From: CAZYTX01 sp964650485
GTDB taxonomy: Bacteria; RBG-13-61-14; DATKZS01
Assembly: GCA_964650485.1 (NCBI GenBank)
Contig: CAZYTX010000003.1
Span: forward strand, 62,001-126,000
Direction: 5' to 3'
DNA: 64,000 bases
Shown: positions 7,063-15,423 of the stretch, piece by piece
Layout of the letters: each line of letters opens with the position of its first letter
How positions within the stretch are numbered: position 1 is the stretch's first letter
Position numbers and translations under genes: made by a program
Notes under the pieces: generated by a model
Told to the model about the DNA's origin: nothing
What the model saw: the letters and a program-made list of their open reading frames with translations, nothing else
Database searches by the model: none

Positions 7063-7087
7063 GGAATAATCTGTTAAGATCAAAAAG

Positions 7088-8161
7088 ATGCCGAAGCCCG
7101 TTCCAGACGACTTCCGCCCGAAAAACGTACTGGTGATCCAGCTCCGGCAGATCGGCGACGTGATCCTGAGCACGCCGGCCCTGCGCGCCTTGCGCAAGCG
7201 CTTCCCTGAAGCAGGCATATCATACCTAGCCGAGCCCCTACCTGCGGAGGTGCTGGAGCTAAACAATAACATTGACCGTCTGATAATTCGCGAGCCGGGC
7301 GGCGGTCCCTTCGAAGCTTTGCATACCATCAAAAGGGTGCGGGATGCGAAGTTCGACCTGGTGATTGACTTCCTCTCAAACCCGAGGTCAACGCTCATCG
7401 CCATGCTCTCGGGCGCCAAGGTGACCATAGGCCACACACGGAACTTGCGGAGGCTGTGCTACACCCGCGCGGTGGAGCTTGAAGGAACCTTCCCGGGCGA
7501 GCACAAGCTCTCCGTGCTGCGGTCACTGGGGTGCGATCCCGAGCCCATGGACCTGGACCTGCCGGTGCCGGACCATGCCCGGCAGAGCATGGTGAAGTGG
7601 TTCGAGGAGGCCGGGCTTTCCGGCTCGCCAAGGCCCGTGGTCTGCGTGGCCCCCTTTCACAAGAGGCCGGTGCGCCAGTACCCGGCCGAGGGTTTCCTTG
7701 ATATCATCGAGCTTTTGAAGAACAAATGGGGAGCCACCATAATCCTTTGCCGGGAGCCTGGCAGGGAGGCCGAGGCAGGTGAGCTGGCTTCCCGCTCGAA
7801 AGTGCCGGTCACGCTCGGCCCTCGCACCACCCTGCACCAGGCCGCGGCACTGTATGGGCTCTGCGACCTGTGGATCGGGAACGAGGGCGGGGCCAGGCAC
7901 ATCGCGGCCAGCCAAGGCGCGCCCACATTCGCCATCCTGGGGCCGAGCAGCGACCAGTGGACCCCTCCGGGGCAGATGCACGTGAGCAGGGGCAAGCCCG
8001 GCCTCGAGTGCAGGCCCTGCCTTGCGCGACACTGCCCGGAAAAGCATCATAAGTGTATGAGGGAGTTCGAGCCCAAAGAGGTCTTCCAAATGATCGAGGA
8101 GTTCTGGCAAGGCATTGGCGAGCAATGGGAGACGGACAACAAAAGCGAGTGCTCCTCGTAA
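7088..8161 (+). CDS. Glycosyltransferase family 9 (heptosyltransferase-like)
   Basis: A 357-residue GT-B enzyme of family 9, the ADP-heptose:LPS heptosyltransferase family acting on the inner membrane face. The N-terminal signature is VLVIQLRQIGDVILSTPALR with an alternating positive and hydrophobic start. The C-terminal donor half has DLWIGNEGGARHIAASQG and PTFAILGPSS. A Cys cluster near the end (CRPCLARHCPEKHHKCM) is common in this subgroup. The next gene is of the same family and overlaps it. Together they imply addition of two heptose-like sugars to a lipid A core; the exact acceptor is unknown. Confidence 0.9.
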   Translation: MPKPVPDDFRPKNVLVIQLRQIGDVILSTPALRALRKRFPEAGISYLAEPLPAEVLELNNNIDRLIIREPGGGPFEALHTIKRVRDAKFDLVIDFLSNPRSTLIAMLSGAKVTIGHTRNLRRLCYTRAVELEGTFPGEHKLSVLRSLGCDPEPMDLDLPVPDHARQSMVKWFEEAGLSGSPRPVVCVAPFHKRPVRQYPAEGFLDIIELLKNKWGATIILCREPGREAEAGELASRSKVPVTLGPRTTLHQAAALYGLCDLWIGNEGGARHIAASQGAPTFAILGPSSDQWTPPGQMHVSRGKPGLECRPCLARHCPEKHHKCMREFEPKEVFQMIEEFWQGIGEQWETDNKSECSS

Positions 8162-9204
8162 GGATCGGGAGCATAGGTAACGCCCTGGTGTCGGTGCCGG
8201 CCATAAGGGCTCTGCGCAGGGCCTGGCCTCAGGCACATATATCCATGGTGGCAAACCCGCTGGTGGTGGAGCTTCTTTCCAGGTGCCCCTACCTTGACGA
8301 GCTTATCAGCTATGACAACACCGGTCCCGAGAAGGCGGGGCCGGGATACGCGCGCTTCATCCTGGGGCTGAGGAGGAGGCGCTTCACCCACGCGGTCCAT
8401 TTCAGGCGCTACCTCAGGAGCGAGCTCATGGGGTTCCTGTCCGGGGCGCCCGTGAGGGTCGGGTTTGCAACCGAGGCCCGAGTCCAGCTTGTAAACCGCA
8501 AGGTCGAGTACTTGGAAGGCGAGAGCGTGATCGAGCAGAACCTGAAGCTGGTGCGCGCCCTGGGCGTGGACGCCCAAGACCGGTCCCTGGAGTACTGGCC
8601 CTCAGAGGGATCAGAGGCCGTGCAAAAGCTGATCGCAAAGACTGGGATAGATGGTCCCCTGGTGGTGATGCATCCCGGGGGCATGACCTTCGGGGAAAGG
8701 CTGTGGGACGGTTACGGGGAGCTGATCGCTATTATACGCATAAGCATGGGGGCCAGGGTGGTGATAATTGGGGGGCCGGCCGAGCGCGAGGTGGTGCAAA
8801 AAGCAGCGGAGTCGGTGCGCCCCCATGCGGTGTTTGACGCGGATCTATCGTTGGCGGAGCACGCAGAGCTTATAATGAGGGCGGACCTTTTCGCCGGCCA
8901 GAACTCGGCTCCTGCTCACTTGGCAAAGTCTGTGGGGACTCCGGGGGCGGTTGTTTACGCCCCTCAGTTAAACGTCCAGGGAGAGGTCAACAAGTGGAAG
9001 CCGGAGGGCTGCTCGTATCTTGCTTTTACTCCCGGCCTGGACTGCTTAGCTTGTTCCATGTATCCTTGTGACCCTGAAAGCATAAAGAGATGCGCAAACT
9101 CGATCCCGCCTGGAAAAGTTGCGGAGGCATTGGAAAAGCTCTACGAGGAGGAGAAGAAAAATAAACTGGAAAAAGGAGGAAGTCATGGCGGAGACCCTGG
9201 GTAG
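8125..9204 (+). CDS. Glycosyltransferase family 9, second copy (heptosyltransferase-like)
   Basis: A 359-residue GT9 enzyme starting with RVLLVRIGSIGNALVSVPAI, the same glycine-rich acceptor loop as its neighbour. The donor site includes GPLVVMHPGGMTFGERLWDG and ADLFAGQNSAPAHLAKSVGT. ATG 8125 is chosen because it starts just before the family's first strand; the gene then overlaps the upstream one by 37 bases. A more distant in-frame start at 8053 would overlap by over 100 bases. The two copies differ strongly, so they probably act in sequence on the core oligosaccharide. Confidence 0.9.
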   Translation: MGDGQQKRVLLVRIGSIGNALVSVPAIRALRRAWPQAHISMVANPLVVELLSRCPYLDELISYDNTGPEKAGPGYARFILGLRRRRFTHAVHFRRYLRSELMGFLSGAPVRVGFATEARVQLVNRKVEYLEGESVIEQNLKLVRALGVDAQDRSLEYWPSEGSEAVQKLIAKTGIDGPLVVMHPGGMTFGERLWDGYGELIAIIRISMGARVVIIGGPAEREVVQKAAESVRPHAVFDADLSLAEHAELIMRADLFAGQNSAPAHLAKSVGTPGAVVYAPQLNVQGEVNKWKPEGCSYLAFTPGLDCLACSMYPCDPESIKRCANSIPPGKVAEALEKLYEEEKKNKLEKGGSHGGDPG

Positions 9205-9571
9205 TCTTATTGATAAGCTGACCATTGCAAACGTGCGCCTCTGGCATCTGGAGGACGTGAGGAGGGACCGGGCCCTGCCTGACAAGGACAGGCTGGCTGC
9301 AGCGGACGCTATCGCAGAGGTCAACCAGCAGAGGAATAACCTCATAGACGAGATAGACGGGTTCCTGTACAAAGCCGCCCACGGGCAGGTAAAGCTCAAG
9401 GCCCCCAAGATGAAAATGTATAAAAAGTTCAAGCTGGAGCCGAAACAGGAAAAGCGGGCGGATGAGTTGTCCAGGAAAACCGGGGCGAAAAAGTCCGCAA
9501 AAGAGAAGGGAGCAAAAAAACCCGGGTCCGCAAGGTCCGGCAAAAGGAAAAGCTCTACCAGGAAAAAGTAA
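9185..9571 (+). CDS. DUF4254-like protein with a basic tail
   Basis: A 128-residue protein starting at ATG 9185 behind AAAAGGAGG. Residues 1-60 (TLGSLIDKLTIANVRLWHLE, then a conserved AIAEVNQQRNNLIDEID) match DUF4254, a helical family commonly placed beside LPS glycosyltransferases. The last 55 residues are rich in Lys, Ser and Ala and likely disordered. It overlaps the end of the second GT9 gene by 20 bases, so translational coupling is likely. A role in LPS core assembly is inferred from position only. Confidence 0.7.
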   Translation: MAETLGSLIDKLTIANVRLWHLEDVRRDRALPDKDRLAAADAIAEVNQQRNNLIDEIDGFLYKAAHGQVKLKAPKMKMYKKFKLEPKQEKRADELSRKTGAKKSAKEKGAKKPGSARSGKRKSSTRKK

Positions 9572-9657
9572 CATTTCGAAACCCTGCAAATGTTTGACCT
9601 CTAAAAGCTCGCGGATATAATAGGTCGAAGGGTATTGATGGTTAAAGGAGCAAAAAG

Positions 9658-10350
9658 GTGAGCCCAAAAGCACGGATGGCGGCCAGGGCCGCGGTAGTGG
9701 CGGTGTTGCTGCCCGTGTTTGCGGTCAGCGTGGCGCTGCACGCCCGGTCCGGCGCCGGGGATGTCATAACCCCCAAGGAAAAGTACTCTGATCCTGCATG
9801 GTCGAAAAAGGCGGACAAGTACAATAAGAACCTGGAGCGGACAAAGAGCGGCGTGGAGAAGAAGTACGATCCATCCAAGGTGCATTTTCTCACCACCCAG
9901 GAGTCCGCGGTGGGAGGAGTGGGCTTGTGGGGGAACCCGTCCGAGTTCGGGGACCCCAGCCGGTACCTGGGGGTCTTCGCCAGGGTAAGGCTGCCCGACC
10001 CCTCCACCGGTAGGCCCTTCCCGGACACCGAGACCGGCAGGATCATGACCGTGATTGACGCCTATGGAAAGCACGCCATAAGCGTCATGGCCGCTGAGCT
10101 CGAGAAGATGCAGGACCCGGGCATTGCCGGCGCGGCCATGATACTCATCTACACCAGGAAGCCGGTCACCGACCCGGCCTTTGAAAGCCAGGCCGAGGCT
10201 TTGGCGCTCTTCATGCCCAAGGACGCGGTCATACGCTTCGCCCAGCTCCGCATGACCGTGCAGTCGCTTTTCTCAAAGAGCCAGATGCTCCCGGTCATGA
10301 AGGGCAGCGAGCAGATAAAGAACCTCAGACTCTACATAATCCAGCCTTGA
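9658..10350 (+). CDS. Hypothetical exported protein
   Basis: A 230-residue protein with an N-terminal hydrophobic segment (AARAAVVAVLLPVFAVSVAL) that acts as a signal peptide or anchor, followed by a charged linker and a globular domain. Recognisable stretches are GGVGLWGNPSEFGDPSRYLG and GKHAISVMAAELEKMQDPGI. I cannot assign a family. GTG 9658 is supported by AAAGGAGCA just upstream. It stands alone between the glycosyltransferase operon and plsY. Confidence 0.6.
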   Translation: MSPKARMAARAAVVAVLLPVFAVSVALHARSGAGDVITPKEKYSDPAWSKKADKYNKNLERTKSGVEKKYDPSKVHFLTTQESAVGGVGLWGNPSEFGDPSRYLGVFARVRLPDPSTGRPFPDTETGRIMTVIDAYGKHAISVMAAELEKMQDPGIAGAAMILIYTRKPVTDPAFESQAEALALFMPKDAVIRFAQLRMTVQSLFSKSQMLPVMKGSEQIKNLRLYIIQP

Positions 10351-10370
10351 TCCTGCACAAAATAATACTC

Positions 10371-10524
10371 TTATATCACACAGAGGCACTGAGGGCACAG
10401 AGGAAGACGAAGAAAAGACCTGTTTTTACCTGGCTGAACAAACAATCAGAGGAATGCATGTTGTCTCTGGAAGCAGAAATTCTCTAAATCTCTGTCTTCT
10501 CTGTGTCTCTGTGCGAAAAATTCT
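10371..10524. repeat. CACAGAG-type inverted repeat element
   Basis: The left part holds CACAGAGGCACTGAGGGCACA and further CACAGAGG copies; the right part, about 90 bases later, holds CTCTGTCTTCTCTGTGTCTC, its approximate reverse complement. The element fills the gap between an exported protein and plsY. Such short inverted-repeat elements without genes are widespread in many bacterial phyla. Confidence 0.6.
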
Positions 10525-10525
10525 T

Positions 10526-11146
10526 TTATTCTTCCCCGCCCTTCGAGCCTACGGGCTTCTCCTCGCCCGCCCGGAGCCTGCGTATGTTGTCCCGGTGTGC
10601 GAAGACCACTATGCCCGAGATCACAAAAGCGGAAGCGGTCAGGTAGACAACGTGCACGTGTCCCCAGGACACCGCCAGGGTTGCCACGGGCAGGACCGCT
10701 GCTGCCGAGAGGCTCGCCAGGCTGACGAGCTTTTTCCAGGCCACCACCCCGGCCCAGGCAAGAAGCGCAACCAGGGCCGCTCCCGGCGACAGCCCTATCA
10801 TGACGCCGAAAGCCGTGGCCACCCCCTTGCCGCCTTTGAAACCGAGCCAGGGGTTGTACACGTGGCCAAGCACCGCCAGCACCCCGGCCGCGCAAAACCC
10901 GGCCGCATGCAACTGCAGGCCCCGGGCGATCAGCGCCGTGACCAGGCCCTTGCCCATGTCGGCAAGGAACACCGCGGCGCCCCACTTCCAGCCAAACACA
11001 CGGTACACGTTGGTGGCGCCGATGTTCTTGGAGCCCACGGTGCGGAGGTCTACGTCGGACAAGCTTCTTGCGACCAGGAGACCGGAAGGGATGCTGCCCA
11101 GAAGATATGCGGCCAGGAAAGCCAACACCAGCGCGCTTATGCTCAT
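10526..11146 (-). CDS. plsY: Acyl-phosphate glycerol-3-phosphate acyltransferase
   Basis: A 206-residue integral membrane enzyme that moves the acyl group of acyl phosphate to glycerol 3-phosphate, the first step of phospholipid synthesis. It has the three PlsY motifs: LLGSIPSGLLVAR near the N terminus, VGSKNIGATNVYRVFG, and GFKGGKGVATAFGVM. Five hydrophobic helices are visible. The C-terminal end is slightly longer than average and basic/acidic. The partner plsX is not in the window. Confidence 0.95.
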   Translation of the reverse strand: MSISALVLAFLAAYLLGSIPSGLLVARSLSDVDLRTVGSKNIGATNVYRVFGWKWGAAVFLADMGKGLVTALIARGLQLHAAGFCAAGVLAVLGHVYNPWLGFKGGKGVATAFGVMIGLSPGAALVALLAWAGVVAWKKLVSLASLSAAAVLPVATLAVSWGHVHVVYLTASAFVISGIVVFAHRDNIRRLRAGEEKPVGSKGGEE

Positions 11147-11276
11147 GCCTGAATGATAATACCGTAGCGGCCATGTGGCAACACAGAACTGTAAAAGTAT
11201 CCTGGGTTATGAAAAAAGCATTGAAGGTTATAGAATAATAACAAGCACGCAGCATTTTTTATAGGAGAAGATACCC

Positions 11277-12683
11277 ATGCAAGACAGTGGCCGGACCAGA
11301 CGAGAGTTTATGAGGGCTCTCGCCGCGGGCTCACTTGCGCTCGCCTCGGCAGGTGCACGCGGCTCATACGCGCCGGAGAAGAAGCCAAACATAATCTACA
11401 TACTGCTCGACGACGCAGGCTACGGCGACCTTAGCTGCTACGGCCAGGACAGGTTCGAAACGCCGAACATTGACCGCCTGGCCGGTGAAGGCATACGCTT
11501 CGAAAGCCACTACGCAGGCAGCGCCGTGTGCGCCCCCTCCAGGTGCTCTCTCATGACCGGCTATCACACCGGCCATGCAACCATTCGCGGCAACCGCAGC
11601 ATGGAGCCGGAGGGACAGATGCCCCTGCCCGCGGATGCCGTCACCTTGCCTCGGCTGCTGAAAAAAGCGGGGTACAAAAACGGCATGTTCGGAAAATGGG
11701 GCTTGGGCCCGCCGGGGTCGTCCGGTGACCCCATGGACCAGGGGTTCGACAAATTCTTCGGGTATAACTGCCAGAGCCTGGCCCACAACTACTATCCCGA
11801 GTATCTCTGGCATAACCGCGACAAGGTCATGCTCCACAAGGAGGCCTACTCCCATGACCTCATCATGGAAAAGGCGCTCGAGTTCATAAGGCAGAGCAGC
11901 AAAGGCCCGTTCTTCTGCTACCTGCCGGTGACCATACCGCACGCCTCATTGCACGTGCCCGAGGAGTCGGCCAGGCCCTTCAGGAAGAAGTTCTGGATGT
12001 TCGAGCCGGTGCCAGGGTTCTACGCCGGCCCGGTGATCATGAACCCGGCCGCGTGCTTTGCCGGAATGATGACCAGGCTGGACTCCCAGGTGGGAGAGCT
12101 CATGGCGCTTCTTAAGGAACTCGGCATCGAGGAGGACACCCTGGTCATGCTGACCTCTGACAACGGTCCGCACGCTGAAGGCGGGGCAGTGCCCTGGTTC
12201 TTTGACAGCAACGGGCCGTTCAGGGGCATCAAGAGAGACCTCTACGAGGGCGGCATACGTGTTCCTATGATGGCCAGGTGGCCCGGTGTCATAAAACCGG
12301 GCACGGTCACGGGCCACGTGTCAGCTTTCTGGGACGTGCTCCCCACACTGTGCGATGTTTCAGGGATCAAGGCGCCGGAGGGAACTGACGGCATATCAAT
12401 GCTTCCCGCGCTGCTGGGGAGAGAGGAGGGCCAAGAGCAGCACGAGCTTCTATACTGGGAGCTCTCCGAGCTTGGCGGCAGGCAGGCGGTGCGCTCGGGC
12501 AAGTGGAAGGCGGTGCGCTACTTGGTGTCCGTAAACCCTCGCGCCCGGCTCAAGCTCTTTGACCTGGAAAAGGACCCCGAAGAGAAGCACGACCTGGCGG
12601 CAAGTTTCCCGGATGTGGCCCGCCACATGGAAGGGCTGCTCGCATCCGCACGCACCCCATCGAAGCAGTTCCCGTTATTCTGA
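11277..12683 (+). CDS. Tat-exported sulfatase (arylsulfatase family)
   Basis: A 468-residue type I sulfatase. A Tat signal begins TRREFMRALAAGSLALASA (twin Arg at 8-9). The metal site starts with LDDAGYGDLSCYG (44-56) and the active-site Cys85 lies in CAPSRCSLMTG, the C-x-P-S-R signature whose Cys is oxidised to formylglycine by an anaerobic or aerobic maturase. GKWGLGPPGSSGDPMDQGFD and TSDNGPHAEGG complete the family pattern. It hydrolyses sulfate esters, probably from polysaccharides, in the periplasm. RBS GGAG lies at 11264-11267. A second sulfatase is nearby at 13442. No sulfatase maturase is seen; the radical SAM genes here look different. Confidence 0.93.
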   Translation: MQDSGRTRREFMRALAAGSLALASAGARGSYAPEKKPNIIYILLDDAGYGDLSCYGQDRFETPNIDRLAGEGIRFESHYAGSAVCAPSRCSLMTGYHTGHATIRGNRSMEPEGQMPLPADAVTLPRLLKKAGYKNGMFGKWGLGPPGSSGDPMDQGFDKFFGYNCQSLAHNYYPEYLWHNRDKVMLHKEAYSHDLIMEKALEFIRQSSKGPFFCYLPVTIPHASLHVPEESARPFRKKFWMFEPVPGFYAGPVIMNPAACFAGMMTRLDSQVGELMALLKELGIEEDTLVMLTSDNGPHAEGGAVPWFFDSNGPFRGIKRDLYEGGIRVPMMARWPGVIKPGTVTGHVSAFWDVLPTLCDVSGIKAPEGTDGISMLPALLGREEGQEQHELLYWELSELGGRQAVRSGKWKAVRYLVSVNPRARLKLFDLEKDPEEKHDLAASFPDVARHMEGLLASARTPSKQFPLF

Positions 12684-12760
12684 AAACCGAAAAGTGCGAC
12701 GGTTACTGGCTTTTTCTTGATCATGATCCCGGCTTTCAGGGTATCAGGGCGAAGAAGGGC

Positions 12761-13312
12761 TCAATCTTTCCAGGTGACCTTGATTATGCAGGCCTCCCTG
12801 CCGTCGCGCTCATCCTCGATGAACTCGGCGCGTGCGTCCTTGCCCCCGTTCAGCTCCACCAGCTTCTCCATGGTCCCGGCCTGTATCTCGCGGAACAGGT
12901 CCCAGGCAGGGGCGTCGTCCACGGGGTGGAAGATCAGCTCGGCAAAGCCCGGCCCGAAGCCGGCCGTCTCGATTTCGAGATCGTCCACGTACTTCTTGGC
13001 CACCCATGCAAATGCCTTGATGGATGCCACCGGGTCGCCCTTTAAGAGGAACTGCCTGGTGCCTGGGTAGAGGATCTCGTCCACTCGAGTGCGGCCGTGC
13101 AAGCGGACGGACTCATAGCTCTCCAGGGAGCGCATCTTGAATAATCCCTGGCCAATGTGGGCCATGGTCTCCACCGGGTACCACGCGGTAGGGATGATTA
13201 CGCCCCGCACGATCTCCCAGTCCTCTTCGGTGAGATACTTGTCCCACTCGAGATCAGGGGTGTCGTGCACTATTTTTACGTAATCTTTAAGGAAGTTTCC
13301 CTTGATCTTCAA
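12761..13312 (-). CDS. DUF2378 (TIGR02265)-like protein
   Basis: A 183-residue soluble protein. The segment IVRGVIIPTAWYPVETMAHI and the C-terminal CIIKVTW resemble the TIGR02265/DUF2378 family, first described in Myxococcus and of unknown function. Helix-rich composition in the middle and a beta-rich end fit. It lies between the two sulfatase genes but on the opposite strand, so it is not obviously part of their unit. Family assignment is from memory of the pattern and moderate. Confidence 0.55.
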   Translation of the reverse strand: MKIKGNFLKDYVKIVHDTPDLEWDKYLTEEDWEIVRGVIIPTAWYPVETMAHIGQGLFKMRSLESYESVRLHGRTRVDEILYPGTRQFLLKGDPVASIKAFAWVAKKYVDDLEIETAGFGPGFAELIFHPVDDAPAWDLFREIQAGTMEKLVELNGGKDARAEFIEDERDGREACIIKVTWKD

Positions 13313-13398
13313 GAGGGACCTCTGTAGCTTTTATTATCATGAAATAATGGCAGGAGCAAACATCTGATAACCCTGACCGCTGCTAGAATAAAGGCTGT

Positions 13399-13426
13399 TT
13401 GACATCGCGCTCCTCGAAGATATAAT
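13399..13426 (+). promoter_or_regulatory. Sigma-70-like promoter for the second sulfatase
   Basis: A perfect TTGACA at 13399-13404 is separated by 16 bases from a perfect TATAAT at 13421-13426. Transcription would begin near 13433, only about 9 bases before ATG 13442, leaving an almost leaderless message. Confidence 0.7.
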
Positions 13427-13441
13427 TTCCGGCTGAGGGCC

Positions 13442-14839
13442 ATGAGTTGTAAAGAAGATTTACATCGCCGGCGCATCAGTCGCAGGCACGCGGTCAAAAT
13501 CGCCGCGAGCGGGCTGACCGGCGGGATGCTGGACCTCGCCGCCAAAGGCGCGCGCGCAAAACATAGTACCCCCAATATCATCGTCATACTCTCGGACAAC
13601 CAGAGGTGGGACTTCATGGGGTGCGCCGGTCACCCCTTTGTAAAGACGCCCAACATGGACCGGCTGGCAAAGGAGGGCGTCTTATTCAAAAACGCGTTCG
13701 TGACCACCTCGTTATGCGGCCCAAGCAGGGCCAGCTTCCTCACCGGCCAGTACGCACACACCCACGGGGTGCGCGACAACCTGACCGTGTGGAGCGACAA
13801 GAACGTGACATTCCTGGAGCTGCTGGGCCGCGCCGGGTATGACAACGCCTTCATAGGCAAGTGGCACATGCCGGGCAAGCTGCCCGAGCTGCGAGGCGTG
13901 GACCTGTTCGTGACCTTCACCGAACAGAAGGGCCAGGGAAAGTACTTCGACTGTCCACTGGTGGTGGACGGCGAGGTGAGGCCCTCCCGCAAACCCTACA
14001 TAACCGAGGAGCTCACCGACTACGCCCTGGAGTTCATCAGAAGGCCGCGGGACAATCCTTTTTGCGTATACCTGTCCCACAAGGCGGTGCACCACAGGTG
14101 GCTGCCGCCGCCCGGTCTCGAGGACCTGTACAAGGGCGAGCACCCGCCCTTCCCGGATGAGTTCAACCCGTTTTCCTTCATAACCGGGGGCAGCCTGTTC
14201 GAGGGGCTGATAGGGATGCCGGACGAGCTGTACTTGGACTACGCCAGGGTGGTCACCTCGCTCGACCGCCAGGTGGGAAGGGTGCTCCAAATGGTTGACA
14301 GGCTCGGCATCGCTGACAATACAATCGTCATCTTCGCAAGCGACAACGGCTTCTTCTTCGGCGAGCACCAGCTCGCCGGCACGGGCAGGTGGCCGTACGA
14401 GGAGTCCATACGCGTGCCCTTTATCGTGCGGGCGCCGGGGCTGGTAAGCGACCCCGGCAGGCGCGCGAGCCAGATGATATTGAACATTGACCTGGCGCCC
14501 TCCTTGCTCGACCTGGCCGGGCTTCCTATACCAAAAAGCATGGAAGGCATAAGCTTCGTGCCCCTGCTCCGCTCGGCCTCGGCCCCCGGCAGAAAAGCCT
14601 GGCTCTACGAGTACGAAAAGGACTTCCCCTTCAGGATACCCTCCACTCAAGCGGTCCGCACCGAGGACCACGTATACATCGAGTTCCAGGGAAGGAGGGG
14701 AGCCGAGCTCTACGACTTGAACAAGGACCCCCGACAGATGAACAACTTTGCGGGCGCACCCGAGGGGCGGGCGCTTATGAAAAGACTGAAGCCCTTGCTG
14801 AGGGAACTGAAAGCGGGAGGCCCTGAAAGGCATGAGTGA
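13442..14839 (+). CDS. Tat-exported sulfatase, second copy
   Basis: A 465-residue type I sulfatase with a likely Tat signal (RRISRRHAVKIAASG), active-site Cys92 in CGPSRASFLTGQYAHTHG, metal-binding ILSDNQRWDFMGCAGHP, and GKWHMPG. The first metal motif has SDN rather than the common DDx, seen in the subgroup that includes heparan N-sulfatase-like and iduronate-sulfatase-like enzymes. FASDNGFFFGEHQLAGTGRW is the second metal-binding region. It shares only motifs with the sulfatase at 11277, so the two probably cut different sulfated glycans. It overlaps the next gene by 8 bases. Confidence 0.93.
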   Translation: MSCKEDLHRRRISRRHAVKIAASGLTGGMLDLAAKGARAKHSTPNIIVILSDNQRWDFMGCAGHPFVKTPNMDRLAKEGVLFKNAFVTTSLCGPSRASFLTGQYAHTHGVRDNLTVWSDKNVTFLELLGRAGYDNAFIGKWHMPGKLPELRGVDLFVTFTEQKGQGKYFDCPLVVDGEVRPSRKPYITEELTDYALEFIRRPRDNPFCVYLSHKAVHHRWLPPPGLEDLYKGEHPPFPDEFNPFSFITGGSLFEGLIGMPDELYLDYARVVTSLDRQVGRVLQMVDRLGIADNTIVIFASDNGFFFGEHQLAGTGRWPYEESIRVPFIVRAPGLVSDPGRRASQMILNIDLAPSLLDLAGLPIPKSMEGISFVPLLRSASAPGRKAWLYEYEKDFPFRIPSTQAVRTEDHVYIEFQGRRGAELYDLNKDPRQMNNFAGAPEGRALMKRLKPLLRELKAGGPERHE

Positions 14840-15395
14840 TTTGCAGCGACCTGGTTTTGCAAAGAGGTTCCTGGCGCCCACGCTCGCGGCGCTTGCGCTG
14901 ATGCTCGCGTCCAGGGCGGTCTATTTCAACTCCGGGCTTCTGGACAGCCGCGCGGCCTATCACACGGTGGCCCTTCTTTCCGGGCTGGTGCACTTCATGA
15001 GCGTCATTCTCGTCCCGGTCTTCATCTATCCCTTCGCTTTCTTCCGGGGTGCCGGAGCAGCGGAGAGGATCATAGCATCCTCGATCAACCCGGCGCTCTG
15101 GGTATTCATAGACGCATACCACGTGAGCGAGGCCTTCAATTTCCTCGAATCCCTCTACTACGGTCTTAACATTGGCTCGGTGATCTTCATCTTCATGTTT
15201 TCGCAGATGAGCGTCTGCGAGATGGCCTGCCGCTGGCGCCAGAAGAGGAGCGGCGCCGGGGTCAGGGTGCTGACACCGGCCGTGTTTGCCCCCTTTGTCT
15301 TCCTCGCCATACTCGGCATTATATTGTCCAGGCAGGGCGGCGCCTTTTACTTCAACCTCATGCTCGAGGGTTATGCGGCCCTGTTCAATGGATGA
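14832..15395 (+). CDS. Hypothetical membrane protein
   Basis: A 187-residue protein with about five hydrophobic helices (for example LAPTLAALALMLASRAVYF and FAPFVFLAILGIILSRQGG). It overlaps the sulfatase stop, so it is co-translated with it. I do not recognise the family. A transport or anchoring role linked to the sulfatase is possible but unproven. Confidence 0.6.
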   Translation: MSDLQRPGFAKRFLAPTLAALALMLASRAVYFNSGLLDSRAAYHTVALLSGLVHFMSVILVPVFIYPFAFFRGAGAAERIIASSINPALWVFIDAYHVSEAFNFLESLYYGLNIGSVIFIFMFSQMSVCEMACRWRQKRSGAGVRVLTPAVFAPFVFLAILGIILSRQGGAFYFNLMLEGYAALFNG

Positions 15396-15406
15396 TCCTG
15401 AACTGT

Positions 15407-15420
15407 GCGGCTTAAGCCGC
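15407..15420. other. 14-bp palindrome between converging genes
   Basis: GCGGCTTAAGCCGC is a perfect palindrome located between the stop of the membrane protein gene and the stop of the leftward GH43-like gene. It could form a small hairpin in both transcripts, but no T run follows on either side. Confidence 0.35.
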
Positions 15421-15423
15421 GCG

